DNA of 64,000 nucleotides from assembly GCA_965230665.1 (NCBI GenBank), contig CBDDLM010000004.1, positions 2,666,001 through 2,730,000 of the forward strand. The letters are read 5' to 3'. A model generated the notes under the pieces. That model was not told the origin of the DNA. It ran no database searches and saw only the letters and a list, made by a program, of their open reading frames with translations. Shown here one piece after another: positions 8,337 through 17,237 of this stretch. Made by a program: the position numbers and the translations under genes. The stretch comes from JAGNRR01 sp965230665. Lineage in GTDB: Bacteria; Bacteroidota; Bacteroidia; Chitinophagales; Chitinophagaceae. Within the stretch, counting starts at the first letter, position 1. Each line of letters begins with the position of its first letter.

Positions 8337-10178
8337 TTAGATATTTTGCATAATAAAGGATCTTAGTTCATTATGTGTTATCGGTACACCTTTAATTTTA
8401 TTATAAGGAATTACGTTCTTCTGGAAGCTGGATTGGATAATTTTACTCAACTGTCCATTATTAATTTCAGGGATGATAATCTTGTCAAAATGAGAAAGGA
8501 TCTCTCCGAGATTACTTGCAAATGGTTGAATATGTCTCAAATGTATTTGCGCAACGTTCTCTCCAGTTTTTCTTAAATTATGAACGGCCGCATACGCCAC
8601 CCCATAAGTTGATCCCCAACCTAGGACCAATACCTTATCCGAAGCGTCACCTTGAACAAATTTTTCCTCAGGTATAAAATCTGCGATCTTGTCAATTTTG
8701 GCTTGTCTCGTTTTAACCATATGTTCATGGTTATCGGGGTCATAGCTTACGTTCCCGCTAATATCCTCTTTTTCTAAACCACCTACACGATGCTCTAAAT
8801 GTTTCATCCCAGGAATAGCCCAACTACGCACAAGATTTTTATCTCTGAGATATGGAAGGTATTCCTCAATTGTATTTTCGTTTGTTACTAGTTGTGTTTT
8901 AATATTGGGTATGTCATCCGTATTCGGAAATTTCCAAGGTTCGGCTCCATTGGCAATATAGCCATCACTAAGTAGTATAACTGGGGTCATATGTTGTAGC
9001 GCTATTCTACAAGCTTCTATTGCAGTTTCAAAACAATCAGAAGGGGAGGCGGCAGCAAGTATGGGCAGCGGACATTCGCCATTTCGACCATACATGGCCT
9101 GTAAGAGATCACTTTGTTCTGTTTTAGTTGGTAAACCAGTGCTCGGTCCTCCACGTTGAATATCAATGATTACCAGCGGAATTTCTAGCATAACGGCTAG
9201 GCCTATTGCCTCAGCCTTGAGGGCTAAACCGGGTCCTGATGTAGTGGTAATGCCCAACTTGCCGCCATAAGCAGCTCCAATTGCCGACGATACTGCCGCA
9301 ATTTCATCTTCAGCTTGAAAAGTGGTTACATCGAAATTTTTATGTTTACTTAATTCGTGCAGGATATCACTTGCTGGAGTAATGGGGTAAGAGCCTAAAA
9401 ATAAATCGATATTAGCTTTTCTCGCAGCCGTAATAAGCCCGTATGAAAGAGCAGTATTGCCTTGAATATTTCTATAAGTCCCTTTAGGTAAGTCCGCCTT
9501 TTCTACCTCGTAACGAGCGGAGTAAATTTCAGCGGTGATTCCAAAGTTGTAGCCAGCTTTAAGTGCGCTCAAATTGGCATCTAGAATATTTTTTCTTGTA
9601 GCAAACTTACGCTCCAAGAATCTGACTGTATTATCCATTTTACGATTATACATCCAGTACAAATATCCTAGTACAAACATATTTTTCGCACGATCTTTCT
9701 CCTTGATACCGAGCGAAGTATCTACAAGAGCTTCTCTTGTAAGTTTTGTAATATCTATTTTATGAACATTAAAGCCGGATAGACTATCGTTTTCAAGAGG
9801 GTTTTCATCGTCTTCATAGTTTGCTAGACGTAAATTCTTGGCATCAAATCCTGCTGTATTCAGAATGATAATCCCTGCTTTCTTCAAGTGACTGAGGTTG
9901 CTCTTGAGTGCAGCTGCATTCATAGCAACTAAAACATCACAGGCGTCACCTGGAGTGAAAATTTCATGTGACGAGAATCTTAACTGAAACCCACTGACTC
10001 CAGCCAAGGTGCCCTGTGGGGCTCTAATCTCCGCAGGAAAGTCTGGAAAGGTGGATAAATCACTTCCTGTAAGCGCAGTATTATTCGTGAATTGAGAGCC
10101 TGCTAATTGAATACCATCTCCACTGTCACCAGCAAATTTGATGATAACCTCATCTACTATTTCGATCCCCTTTGACAT
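8337..10178 (-). CDS. korA: 2-oxoacid:acceptor (ferredoxin) oxidoreductase, fused gamma-alpha subunit
   Basis: 613 residues. Residues about 10-190 are the gamma domain (KFAGDSGDGIQLAGSQF, FPAEIRAPQGTLAGVSGFQ), and the rest the alpha subunit (GSYPITPASDILHELSK, FQAEDEIAAVSSAIGAAYGG, TTTSGPGLALKAEA). Together with a TPP/Fe-S beta subunit it oxidises a 2-oxoacid such as 2-oxoglutarate to acyl-CoA and reduces ferredoxin. The beta subunit, usually adjacent, is absent from the window. Start: ATG 10178; a TTG at 10187 is part of the -7 box. Confidence 0.92.
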   Translation of the reverse strand: MSKGIEIVDEVIIKFAGDSGDGIQLAGSQFTNNTALTGSDLSTFPDFPAEIRAPQGTLAGVSGFQLRFSSHEIFTPGDACDVLVAMNAAALKSNLSHLKKAGIIILNTAGFDAKNLRLANYEDDENPLENDSLSGFNVHKIDITKLTREALVDTSLGIKEKDRAKNMFVLGYLYWMYNRKMDNTVRFLERKFATRKNILDANLSALKAGYNFGITAEIYSARYEVEKADLPKGTYRNIQGNTALSYGLITAARKANIDLFLGSYPITPASDILHELSKHKNFDVTTFQAEDEIAAVSSAIGAAYGGKLGITTTSGPGLALKAEAIGLAVMLEIPLVIIDIQRGGPSTGLPTKTEQSDLLQAMYGRNGECPLPILAAASPSDCFETAIEACRIALQHMTPVILLSDGYIANGAEPWKFPNTDDIPNIKTQLVTNENTIEEYLPYLRDKNLVRSWAIPGMKHLEHRVGGLEKEDISGNVSYDPDNHEHMVKTRQAKIDKIADFIPEEKFVQGDASDKVLVLGWGSTYGVAYAAVHNLRKTGENVAQIHLRHIQPFASNLGEILSHFDKIIIPEINNGQLSKIIQSSFQKNVIPYNKIKGVPITHNELRSFIMQNI

Positions 10179-10184
10179 AAAGGG

Positions 10185-10192
10185 CAAATTTA
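10185..10192 (-). promoter_or_regulatory. -7 box TAAATTTG for korA
   Basis: Exact TAnnTTTG on the minus strand with only 6 nt between the box and ATG 10178, so the predicted transcript has almost no 5' leader. Confidence 0.68.
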
Positions 10193-10212
10193 CATTAGGA
10201 CAGACTTAATAT

Positions 10213-10863
10213 CTAGTTTTGGGATTTCTTATTATTAGAATTTGTAGGGATATTGCCATCAGCTAATACGGCTTTAAAGCCACCTTCTATATTTCGAATA
10301 TTATGATATCCATTGCGCTTTAGTATAGAGGAAATCAGAACACTACGGGTTCCCCCATTACAATGGAGGTAAAGGTTACTGCTATCATCGATCAGGCCTA
10401 TTTTGGCATGATCTCTAAAGTCATTCATTTGCATGTTTACAGCTCCTACGATATGTTCTTCATCATATTGTTGTTTTGTACGTACGTCAAGAACAACTGC
10501 CTTATCATCATGGGTAATATCTAATTTGAGTTCATAAGGATCTACATTAATAATCATATCAATCGGCAAGTTATGCTCTTGCCAAATTTCAAGTGATTGG
10601 TATTGTATGGCTAAGACTTTTTTTCTAAGGTCTTCTTCCAATAGTCCTAAAAGCTTTGCTTGGTCTTCCTTACGCGCGACAAGAATAATCTTATCATGCG
10701 AATCCGAAAAGTACTCAGCACGAGCATTAAAGTTTTGGTTCAATACAATATTAATAGCTCCTTTTAAGTAACCATTCACGAAAACATCAGTAGGCCGTGT
10801 ATCGATAATTAACGTTAGGTCCTGTACTGCTTTTTCTAGTTGAGTTATTGAAAGTTCGTTCAT
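10213..10863 (-). CDS. Tandem rhodanese-domain protein
   Basis: 216 residues with two rhodanese-like folds. The first (about 5-100) lacks a catalytic Cys (KIILVARKEDQ at the usual loop), so it is probably structural. The second (about 107-205) has Cys168 in LYLHCNGGTRS and VVLDVRTKQQYDEEHIVGAV. It resembles the C-terminal half of MBL-fold/rhodanese fusion proteins (persulfide dioxygenase relatives) without the metallo-beta-lactamase part. Likely a cytoplasmic sulfur carrier or transferase. Lies 4 nt after the SDR gene in the same operon. Confidence 0.85.
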   Translation of the reverse strand: MNELSITQLEKAVQDLTLIIDTRPTDVFVNGYLKGAINIVLNQNFNARAEYFSDSHDKIILVARKEDQAKLLGLLEEDLRKKVLAIQYQSLEIWQEHNLPIDMIINVDPYELKLDITHDDKAVVLDVRTKQQYDEEHIVGAVNMQMNDFRDHAKIGLIDDSSNLYLHCNGGTRSVLISSILKRNGYHNIRNIEGGFKAVLADGNIPTNSNNKKSQN

Positions 10864-10867
10864 TTTA

Positions 10868-11641
10868 TTATTTGAGTTCTGATTTCTTAATATTATAATT
10901 CGCGTTAGCTTGGGTTAGACAGGTTAGGGTCAAGTCATTAATACAAACATGCTTAGGTAGGGTAGCACAATAATAAATTGAATTAGCAATATCTTCTGGT
11001 GTTAATGGGTCAAAACCTTCATAGACCTTATCAGCACGATTTTGGTCTCCATGAAACCGAACAACCGAAAATTCTGTTTCACAAGCGCCAGGATTTATGG
11101 CTGTCACTTTAATACCGTATGGTAAAAGCTCAATGCGCATAGATTGTGATAAGGCATCTACAGCATGTTTTGTTGCACAATAAATATTACCGTTTTGATA
11201 AACATGTTTTCCTGCCGTAGAGCCAATATTAATAATATGAGCATTAGCTTGTTTCTTTAGTTGAGGTAACAACAGCCGGGTAACATAAAGTAGACCTTTT
11301 ACGTTTGTATCAATCATCGTGTCCCAATCAGAAAATACACCTTCGTCAATCGTGTTTAAGCCACTTGCCAAACCGGCATTGTTAAGAAGAATATCAACGG
11401 TCGGAAATCGGTTTTTGTCAATGGAGTCAATAGCATTTTTTACTTCATTCTGCGAGCGCACATCAAAACAAAGAATCTGAACTTCGCTTTGAAATTTGTT
11501 TTCAAGATCTGTCTTAATGGTTTCCAATCTTTCAGCTCTTCTTCCAGTAAGAATGAGATTATATCCATTACGTGCGAATAGATAAGCTGTACTTTTTCCA
11601 ATACCACTGGTGGCACCAGTAATGAATATTGTTTTTTTCAT
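10868..11641 (-). CDS. SDR-family oxidoreductase (YdfG-like)
   Basis: 257 residues, a classical short-chain dehydrogenase. Nucleotide motif TGATSGIG (8-15), NNAG (87-90), catalytic Ser141, Tyr154 and Lys158 (YCATK). Arg33-Arg35 after the second strand (TGRRAERL) favours NADP(H). The nearest described relatives are 3-hydroxy-acid/serine dehydrogenases of the YdfG type, but the substrate is not predictable. It starts 9 nt after the T9SS protein gene. Confidence 0.88.
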   Translation of the reverse strand: MKKTIFITGATSGIGKSTAYLFARNGYNLILTGRRAERLETIKTDLENKFQSEVQILCFDVRSQNEVKNAIDSIDKNRFPTVDILLNNAGLASGLNTIDEGVFSDWDTMIDTNVKGLLYVTRLLLPQLKKQANAHIINIGSTAGKHVYQNGNIYCATKHAVDALSQSMRIELLPYGIKVTAINPGACETEFSVVRFHGDQNRADKVYEGFDPLTPEDIANSIYYCATLPKHVCINDLTLTCLTQANANYNIKKSELK

Positions 11642-11650
11642 AAATAAATT

Positions 11651-13573
11651 TTATCGAATTAAGGTAACGTCTCCGCGAAATACTTGTTCTTGATCGTTTA
11701 GGTCTATTGCACCGATCATCCAGAAGTAGGTACTAATGGGCTGGTCTACACCTTTAAATTTGCCATTCCAGCCTTCAGTTGTATTGGTTGTTTCAAATAC
11801 CATTTGTCCCCATCTGTTAAAGATTCGGTAGTAGTTAATTTTTTTAAAGCCCGAGCTCAATATTTTAAGCAGGTCATTGTTACCGTCACCATTTGGACTA
11901 AAGGCATTCGGTATGATAACGTATGGTCTGTCTGATACCGTAACATTTAGCGTGTCAGAAGCAGGGCAACCATCGCTAGTTGTTCCAGTAATAATATATC
12001 GATAAATTCCAGTATTGGAATAAAAGCCTCTGGGGTTTCCAATGTTAGGGTTATCTAGAAAGTCAGGAGGAGTCCAAGTATAGGTTTGAGTTCCTTGCGC
12101 ATCAAACTGAATAAATTCATTTTTCAATATGATGGTATCATTACCTGCATCCAAATTTACCAATGGAATATTTACTTTTTGAGTTGTGGTATCTCTGCAA
12201 CCAATGGAATTGCCAGAGACTAATTGCACGTTAAACTCTTTTCCAATATTTGGAAAACTATGGGCTACATTTTGAATTGATGAGTTTGTGCCATCATCAA
12301 AGTTCCACAACCAATAATTGACGGGGTAATTACTGGAGCTACTTAGGTCACTGAAGTTAATCGGACTATTTGGACAAAGCTGTCCGTTAAAGCTGAAGTC
12401 AGCATTAAAGTCAGGGTATATTTTTACAATGCGTTCTATACTATCGGGGCAGGTAGAGCCCGGGTTTACTACCAATTTAACGATGTAAGTACCTGTATCT
12501 GGATATGTATATGTTGGATTTTGAGCGGTAGACACATCCGTAGTTATACCGGGTACACCAAAATCCCATTCGTAGCTAAATCCTCCGCTACTATTGTTTT
12601 GAAAGAATACAGTGGAGTCCTTACAGTTAATAATATATGTATTGGCTTCTTGAGAAAGTACGGGGATATTTGCAACAACTGCTTTAGAGCAATTGGTAAT
12701 ATCTATTTGAAAATCTCGACGAATTCTATTTATCCTTACACCGTTCCGCCACTCAGTGCAGCAAACAGTTATGGCAAAAATACCTTGCAATGTTGGGGTT
12801 CCTGTAATAATCCCAGTACTTGGATTAATGGTCAAGGCGGGGCTTGCAGAAATAGGTGCAGTTGCAGAGTATGGAGCCTGATAGTTTACCGATGGATAGG
12901 GCGGAGGGTTTGTAGTATTGATCGGCTTAGGATTGTTTTGATTTGCTCCACGAACAGCCGCACAAAATTCATAACTTAGGGAATCTCCATCTGGGTCTGT
13001 TGCCGAATTATCAAATACAAATGGGTTGTTTACACAAATGATTTGCGGCGGAGCATTCTTAAATACTGCTGAATTGTTACAAGTCACGTTTGAAGGTGGA
13101 ATGGAGCAATAAATTGAAGCCCCAGTTGCGCCCCCATTTCGTATATTCAGCGTTGCTTCATTCCTACAACAACGTTGAAAAACAATACTATATCCAGTAG
13201 CACTTGGTGGTAAGGTCCGTACAAACACAAACTCAAGTTTGTTCAAGCATTTTGGAGGAACATTTCGAACACAATTATTATTAAACTCTGGTGGAACAAG
13301 TACTCCATTAGCAGCTGTGGCAAAAACTGAATCAAACCTAAAAAAGGAGCCATTACCTGTGAAAATGGATATAAACGCTGGATTATCTGAGAGTAAGGCT
13401 TGCGGGTTCCCACCACCAATGTTCGGTGGACGACAATCTCGGTAGATACTTAATGTAAAGCGATATTGGTTATTTCCTATACAAACATACGTTAGGTCTC
13501 CACCAACAATATGCGAAGCGTTTGAAGGGAGGCTTAAACCAATCAACATGACAAAAACCAATAGTTTTCTCAT
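11651..13573 (-). CDS. Secreted PKD-domain protein with type-B T9SS sorting domain
   Basis: 640 residues from ATG 13573. Signal peptide MRKLLVFVMLIGLSLPSNAS, a Cys-rich N-terminal region (about 20-310: HIVGGDLTYVC, RCCRNEATL, CCTEWRNG), two PKD domains (about 330-395 with YEWDFG..YTYPDTGTY, 400-480 with WLWNFDDGT), and a C-terminal CHU_C sorting domain (VIIPNAFSPNGDGNNDLLKI ... FNRWGQMVFETTNTTEGWNG ... FRGDVTLIR). Exported to the cell surface by T9SS; often adhesive. A longer frame from 13612 overlaps the upstream hydrolase and lies before the signal peptide. A TAACTTTA box is 5 nt before the ATG. Confidence 0.9.
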   Translation of the reverse strand: MRKLLVFVMLIGLSLPSNASHIVGGDLTYVCIGNNQYRFTLSIYRDCRPPNIGGGNPQALLSDNPAFISIFTGNGSFFRFDSVFATAANGVLVPPEFNNNCVRNVPPKCLNKLEFVFVRTLPPSATGYSIVFQRCCRNEATLNIRNGGATGASIYCSIPPSNVTCNNSAVFKNAPPQIICVNNPFVFDNSATDPDGDSLSYEFCAAVRGANQNNPKPINTTNPPPYPSVNYQAPYSATAPISASPALTINPSTGIITGTPTLQGIFAITVCCTEWRNGVRINRIRRDFQIDITNCSKAVVANIPVLSQEANTYIINCKDSTVFFQNNSSGGFSYEWDFGVPGITTDVSTAQNPTYTYPDTGTYIVKLVVNPGSTCPDSIERIVKIYPDFNADFSFNGQLCPNSPINFSDLSSSSNYPVNYWLWNFDDGTNSSIQNVAHSFPNIGKEFNVQLVSGNSIGCRDTTTQKVNIPLVNLDAGNDTIILKNEFIQFDAQGTQTYTWTPPDFLDNPNIGNPRGFYSNTGIYRYIITGTTSDGCPASDTLNVTVSDRPYVIIPNAFSPNGDGNNDLLKILSSGFKKINYYRIFNRWGQMVFETTNTTEGWNGKFKGVDQPISTYFWMIGAIDLNDQEQVFRGDVTLIR

Positions 13574-13589
13574 AAAAGTAAAGTTACGA

Positions 13590-14396
13590 CTAGTTTGTCT
13601 GGAAAATGTCATCTAAAAATCCATTTATTGCTTCTATTAAAAATAACGAATTTTCGTGCATGGACGTATGCCCAATCCCCTCAAAAAATGTTAATGAAGG
13701 TTTTTTACACAGCTTTGCCTGCAATTCAAGTTGTTTGTAGTCAATAGATTGGTCCTTAAGGCCGCCAATGAACTGAATTGGGCAATTTAACTGCTGCAAT
13801 ACCGAAGTTCGATCTGGTCGGTTCAACATAGCCGTATAGCAATTTATAATTTGTTCTGCGCTATATTGATTGAACATTTTAATATGCTGGGTATATAGTT
13901 CTTCTAGTCCTTTCGTGGAAGCATAAAGTTTAGGGATTAATGTTTTAATAAAATGCTCTTTGCCGTTCTTACTTATGAATCGAATTGCGGATTGTCTGAT
14001 TGCCTTCTTTTCCATGGTATCCGCTTGCGCCGAAGAATGAACTAAACTAAGACCTAATAACTTATGACTATATTTTTCGGCGAAAGCCATTGCTGCATAT
14101 CCACCCATGCTATGGCCGAATAAAACTATTTGCTGAATATTCTCCTGTTCTAAAATATCGTTTACAAATTCAGCAATCGTTTCCATGGAAAACAGATCTT
14201 GATAAGAATTATTATTCCCACATCCGGGAATCTCTGGAATGATAAGCATGTATTTATCTGAAAATTTAGGATAGATAATATCCCAAATCCGATACGTTTC
14301 GGCAAAACCATGCAAAAAAAGAATAGGGTCTCCCTTACCAACCTTAAAGTATCTAACGTCCCTTGAGTTGAGAAAAAATTGTTCTAAAGTTTGCAT
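13590..14396 (-). CDS. Alpha/beta-fold hydrolase
   Basis: 268 residues. Oxyanion motif LFLHGFAET (26-34), nucleophile elbow GHSMGG with Ser96, acid Asp in GGLKDQSID, His in EGIGHTSMHEN near residue 245. No signal peptide, so cytoplasmic. The substrate is unknown (relatives include esterases, C-C hydrolases and haloperoxidase-like proteins). Its 5' end overlaps the 3' end of the lnb gene by 44 nt in another frame, suggesting coupled translation. Confidence 0.87.
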   Translation of the reverse strand: MQTLEQFFLNSRDVRYFKVGKGDPILFLHGFAETYRIWDIIYPKFSDKYMLIIPEIPGCGNNNSYQDLFSMETIAEFVNDILEQENIQQIVLFGHSMGGYAAMAFAEKYSHKLLGLSLVHSSAQADTMEKKAIRQSAIRFISKNGKEHFIKTLIPKLYASTKGLEELYTQHIKMFNQYSAEQIINCYTAMLNRPDRTSVLQQLNCPIQFIGGLKDQSIDYKQLELQAKLCKKPSLTFFEGIGHTSMHENSLFLIEAINGFLDDIFQTN

Positions 14397-15564
14397 AGAG
14401 CTTATTTTTTTCGGGGTCTCTTCTGTAATAATTAAGACGCCAGAGAAGCAGTAAAACGATTGGGGTAATTTCTAGTATATAAGTTTGTGCAGCCCAAAGG
14501 TTCCAAGCCAAGGCAATAAGTAAAACATAAAATGCTATTCGGGCATAAGGTTGTATCCATTGATGCTTTCTTGGAATTAGAAAAGCAAATACGGTATGAG
14601 TCGGTAAAGCCCAAAAGAGATTCCTGTTCCAACTACAAGATTGATGGTCGGTACCAAACCACATAAACAACATAAAGCATCCAAGTATTCCTACAATCAG
14701 GAAAAAGAAAGTATCAAAATAGATCACTTTATCACGGGCTCTTAACCATATTAGGAAAGCAAGAAACCCAAATAGCCACAGTGTCATACGTGCTGTGTTT
14801 GGCCGTGGGCTAAAGTCCAATTTTTCTGGTAGAATTTCAATAGTTTGTTCAACAATAGGTTTGCCATCTAGCGTTGCGTCTCTAAATCCTTCCATGAGAT
14901 AATCTGGTAGGAACATGGCTTGTTCATTGGTCATTTTCTTATCCACTGGGGTGCTAAGAAGAAGGTTGATCCCTACTCTTGTCCAGTGATTGTTTCTTAA
15001 ATAGTGGTTTGTAAAGTCTCTAAATGTTTTTGATTTAGGCTTAATGGCTTCACCAATTTTAAAACGATCACCTAATATTTGTTTGAATAAATCTAGCTGG
15101 CGTGTAGAACAATTGTCATATAAGAAGTCATACTTATAGTATTTGTGTTCTTCCTGAGAATTGCTGTCCAAGAACCTAAGAATTTGTTCCTCTTCAACTG
15201 GAGAAAGATTAAGAACTTGTTCATAAACCGACCGTTGTTCGACCTGATAGACATATAGAAACTCACGAAAACGTTCGGCGTTCACATAATATAATAGCTT
15301 GCCTCTAGTGAACTTACTGTAAAAATTAGGGTCACCAAAATCAAAAGTGCCGTAATTAAAAACAATATCTTGTCCTTTAAAGCTATCGATTACGCGTATC
15401 CCGCTATGTCCAAATCCCGAGTATAAATCAAGCCCTGGTCCGCAAGTTAGAATACTAATTCGTTTGCCATTATGCTCAGACAAACTGTCTTGAGCCTTTA
15501 CGCTCAAGGACAGCGAGAGTACAAGAAGAAGTATACCAAACTGTTTATAAAACGGAGCGTTCAT
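14353..15564 (-). CDS. lnb: Probable lipoprotein N-acyltransferase Lnb (DUF4105)
   Basis: 403 residues. Signal peptide MNAPFYKQFGILLLVLSLSL..KAQ, then the periplasmic DUF4105/Lnb domain (about 35-260) with His53 in YSGFGHSGIRV and Cys152 in YDNCSTRQ, the expected papain-like catalytic pair, then about five membrane helices (about 265-380). The DUF4105 family has been identified as the Bacteroidota enzyme that N-acylates lipoproteins in place of Lnt; that is family knowledge, the residue match is seen here. Start ATG 15564 lies directly after the guaB stop; an upstream ATG (15591) overlaps guaB and precedes the signal peptide. Confidence 0.85.
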   Translation of the reverse strand: MNAPFYKQFGILLLVLSLSLSVKAQDSLSEHNGKRISILTCGPGLDLYSGFGHSGIRVIDSFKGQDIVFNYGTFDFGDPNFYSKFTRGKLLYYVNAERFREFLYVYQVEQRSVYEQVLNLSPVEEEQILRFLDSNSQEEHKYYKYDFLYDNCSTRQLDLFKQILGDRFKIGEAIKPKSKTFRDFTNHYLRNNHWTRVGINLLLSTPVDKKMTNEQAMFLPDYLMEGFRDATLDGKPIVEQTIEILPEKLDFSPRPNTARMTLWLFGFLAFLIWLRARDKVIYFDTFFFLIVGILGCFMLFMWFGTDHQSCSWNRNLFWALPTHTVFAFLIPRKHQWIQPYARIAFYVLLIALAWNLWAAQTYILEITPIVLLLLWRLNYYRRDPEKNKLYANFRTIFSQLKGR

Positions 15565-15565
15565 T

Positions 15566-17023
15566 TTATCTGGAGTAGTTAGGTGCTTCACGAGTAATGG
15601 TTACATCATGAGCATGACTTTCATTCATGCCAGCATTAGTGATTTTAATAAATTGAGCTTTTTGTAAGTTCTTTATATCCTTAGCTCCACAGTAACCCAT
15701 TCCAGCGCGTAAACCTCCGATAAATTGGTGAACGACTTCATTTAATCTGCCTTTGAAGGGAACGCGCCCTTCAATCCCTTCAGGAACAAGTTTCTTAATG
15801 TCGTCTTCAACATCTTGGAAATATCGATCTTTACTACCATGTTCCATTGCAGTTATACTACCCATTCCTCGATAAGATTTAAACTTACGACCCTCATAAA
15901 TAATTGTATCTCCAGGGCTCTCTTCGACACCTGCAAAAACACTTCCTGCCATAACGGTAGAGGCGCCAGCCGCGAGAGCCTTAACCATATCACCAGTATA
16001 TCGAATGCCACCGTCGGCAATAACAGGCACCTTAACGGCCTTAGCACAATTCATAATGGCAGTTAACTGGGGTACACCCACGCCAGCGACAATTCGCGTT
16101 GTACATATAGACCCTGGACCAATTCCTACCTTGACCGCATCTGCACCTGCAGTTTCTAAGGCTTTAGCTCCACTTGCAGTGGCAACATTTCCAGCAATTA
16201 ATGCAAGGCTTTTAAAGTTCTTTTTTACAAGCTTAACGGCATCTATAACCCCTTTCGAATGACCATGAGCACTATCCAGTGTGATAACATCAACACCAGA
16301 TACCGACAGCGCTGATACACGATCTAAAAGATCTCCAGTGATACCAACAGCCGCTCCAACTAGCAATCGCCCATGCTTATCTTTACTTGCGTTGGGGTGG
16401 CTCTTATATTGAAGAATATCACGAAAAGTGATGAGACCAATTAGTTTATTATTTCTATCTACAATAGGTAGTTTTTCAATTTTATGATTTTGGAGAATCT
16501 TTTCAGCTTTTAATAAATCAGTTCCCTTTTTTGCCGTAATTAAATTATTTTTTGTCATTACGGAACTAACCTTCTTGTTCATGTTCTTCTCGAAACGGAG
16601 ATCGCGATTCGTAAGCATACCAACAAGAATTTTATGACTATCAACGATGGGGATCCCTCCAATTTTATTTTCTTTCATCAGTCGAAACGCATCGCCCACC
16701 GTTGCCGTGGGGGTAAGAGTAATTGGATCGAGTATAAGACCGCTTTCGCTTCGTTTTACTTTACGGACCTGCTCTGCCTGCTGTTCGATACTCATGTTTT
16801 TATGTATCATACCAATGCCTCCTTCTCGCGCTATGGCAATTGCGAGTTGTGTTTCTGTAACAGTATCCATAGCGGCAGAAATCAACGGAATGTTGATTTT
16901 GAGTTGTTTAGTAAGCTGTGTCTGTGTAGCAACTTCTCGAGGCAAAACCTGCGAAAGAGCAGGGAGGAGAAGTACGTCATCAAAGGTTAAACCTTCTTGT
17001 GCAATCTTTGGTTTTGTAGCCAT
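15566..17023 (-). CDS. guaB: Inosine-5'-monophosphate dehydrogenase
   Basis: 485 residues. Oxidises IMP to XMP with NAD+, the committed step of GMP synthesis. TIM barrel interrupted by two CBS domains (about 95-205, containing GGIPIVDSHKILVGMLTNRD and EKLPIVDRNNKLIGLITFRD). Catalytic Cys307 in GPGSICTTRIV, flap region YRGMGSITAM, IMP-binding DGGIRYTGD. ATG 17023 is the start: a TTG at 17029 belongs to the -7 box. First gene of the run with lnb, the hydrolase and the T9SS protein. Confidence 0.97.
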   Translation of the reverse strand: MATKPKIAQEGLTFDDVLLLPALSQVLPREVATQTQLTKQLKINIPLISAAMDTVTETQLAIAIAREGGIGMIHKNMSIEQQAEQVRKVKRSESGLILDPITLTPTATVGDAFRLMKENKIGGIPIVDSHKILVGMLTNRDLRFEKNMNKKVSSVMTKNNLITAKKGTDLLKAEKILQNHKIEKLPIVDRNNKLIGLITFRDILQYKSHPNASKDKHGRLLVGAAVGITGDLLDRVSALSVSGVDVITLDSAHGHSKGVIDAVKLVKKNFKSLALIAGNVATASGAKALETAGADAVKVGIGPGSICTTRIVAGVGVPQLTAIMNCAKAVKVPVIADGGIRYTGDMVKALAAGASTVMAGSVFAGVEESPGDTIIYEGRKFKSYRGMGSITAMEHGSKDRYFQDVEDDIKKLVPEGIEGRVPFKGRLNEVVHQFIGGLRAGMGYCGAKDIKNLQKAQFIKITNAGMNESHAHDVTITREAPNYSR

Positions 17024-17026
17024 AGG

Positions 17027-17059
17027 CAAATGTACTATTTCTGAATTTTAATTTCCAAA
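17027..17059 (-). promoter_or_regulatory. guaB promoter, only 3 nt from the ATG
   Basis: -7 box TACATTTG at 17027-17034 and a -33 TTTG at 17056-17059, 21 nt apart, on the minus strand. Three bases separate the -7 box from ATG 17023, so transcription would start at or beside the A of the ATG. Confidence 0.75.
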
Positions 17060-17100
17060 AATGAGTTGTCAAAAAATTATTAAGCCCAGTTCTGAACGAT

Positions 17101-17132
17101 TTTGACAATTGACGTATGGAATGTTACATTTG
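17101..17132 (+). promoter_or_regulatory. tRNA-Ser promoter
   Basis: -33 TTTG at 17101-17104 and -7 box TACATTTG at 17125-17132, 20-nt spacer; the box ends 14 nt before the tRNA. Arranged back to back with the guaB promoter. Confidence 0.78.
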
Positions 17133-17146
17133 CGTTTCTTTATAAA

Positions 17147-17233
17147 GGAGGATTGCTCGAGTGGCTGAAGAGGCACGCTTGGAAAGCGTGTAAACTAGCA
17201 ATAGTTTCAAGGGTTCGAATCCCTTATCCTCCT
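17147..17233 (+). tRNA. tRNA-Ser (GGA)
   Basis: Class II tRNA. Acceptor GGAGGAT/ATCCTCC, anticodon stem CACGC/GCGTG with loop TTGGAAA (anticodon GGA), long variable arm (about 17191-17208), T arm AAGGG-TTCGAAT-CCCTT. CCA is not encoded. A short T run follows and the convergent lipoprotein gene ends 4 nt downstream. Confidence 0.97.
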
Positions 17234-17237
17234 CTTT

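Noticed and set aside
12521..12979. 152-residue plus-strand ORF inside the T9SS protein gene
   Set aside because: Antisense to a well-supported secreted protein; composition (many Ile, Cys, Arg) is that of an out-of-frame reading.
4858..17233. tRNA genes as integration sites for a mobile element
   Set aside because: No integrase, no repeated 3' tRNA fragment and no shift in gene content beside either tRNA.
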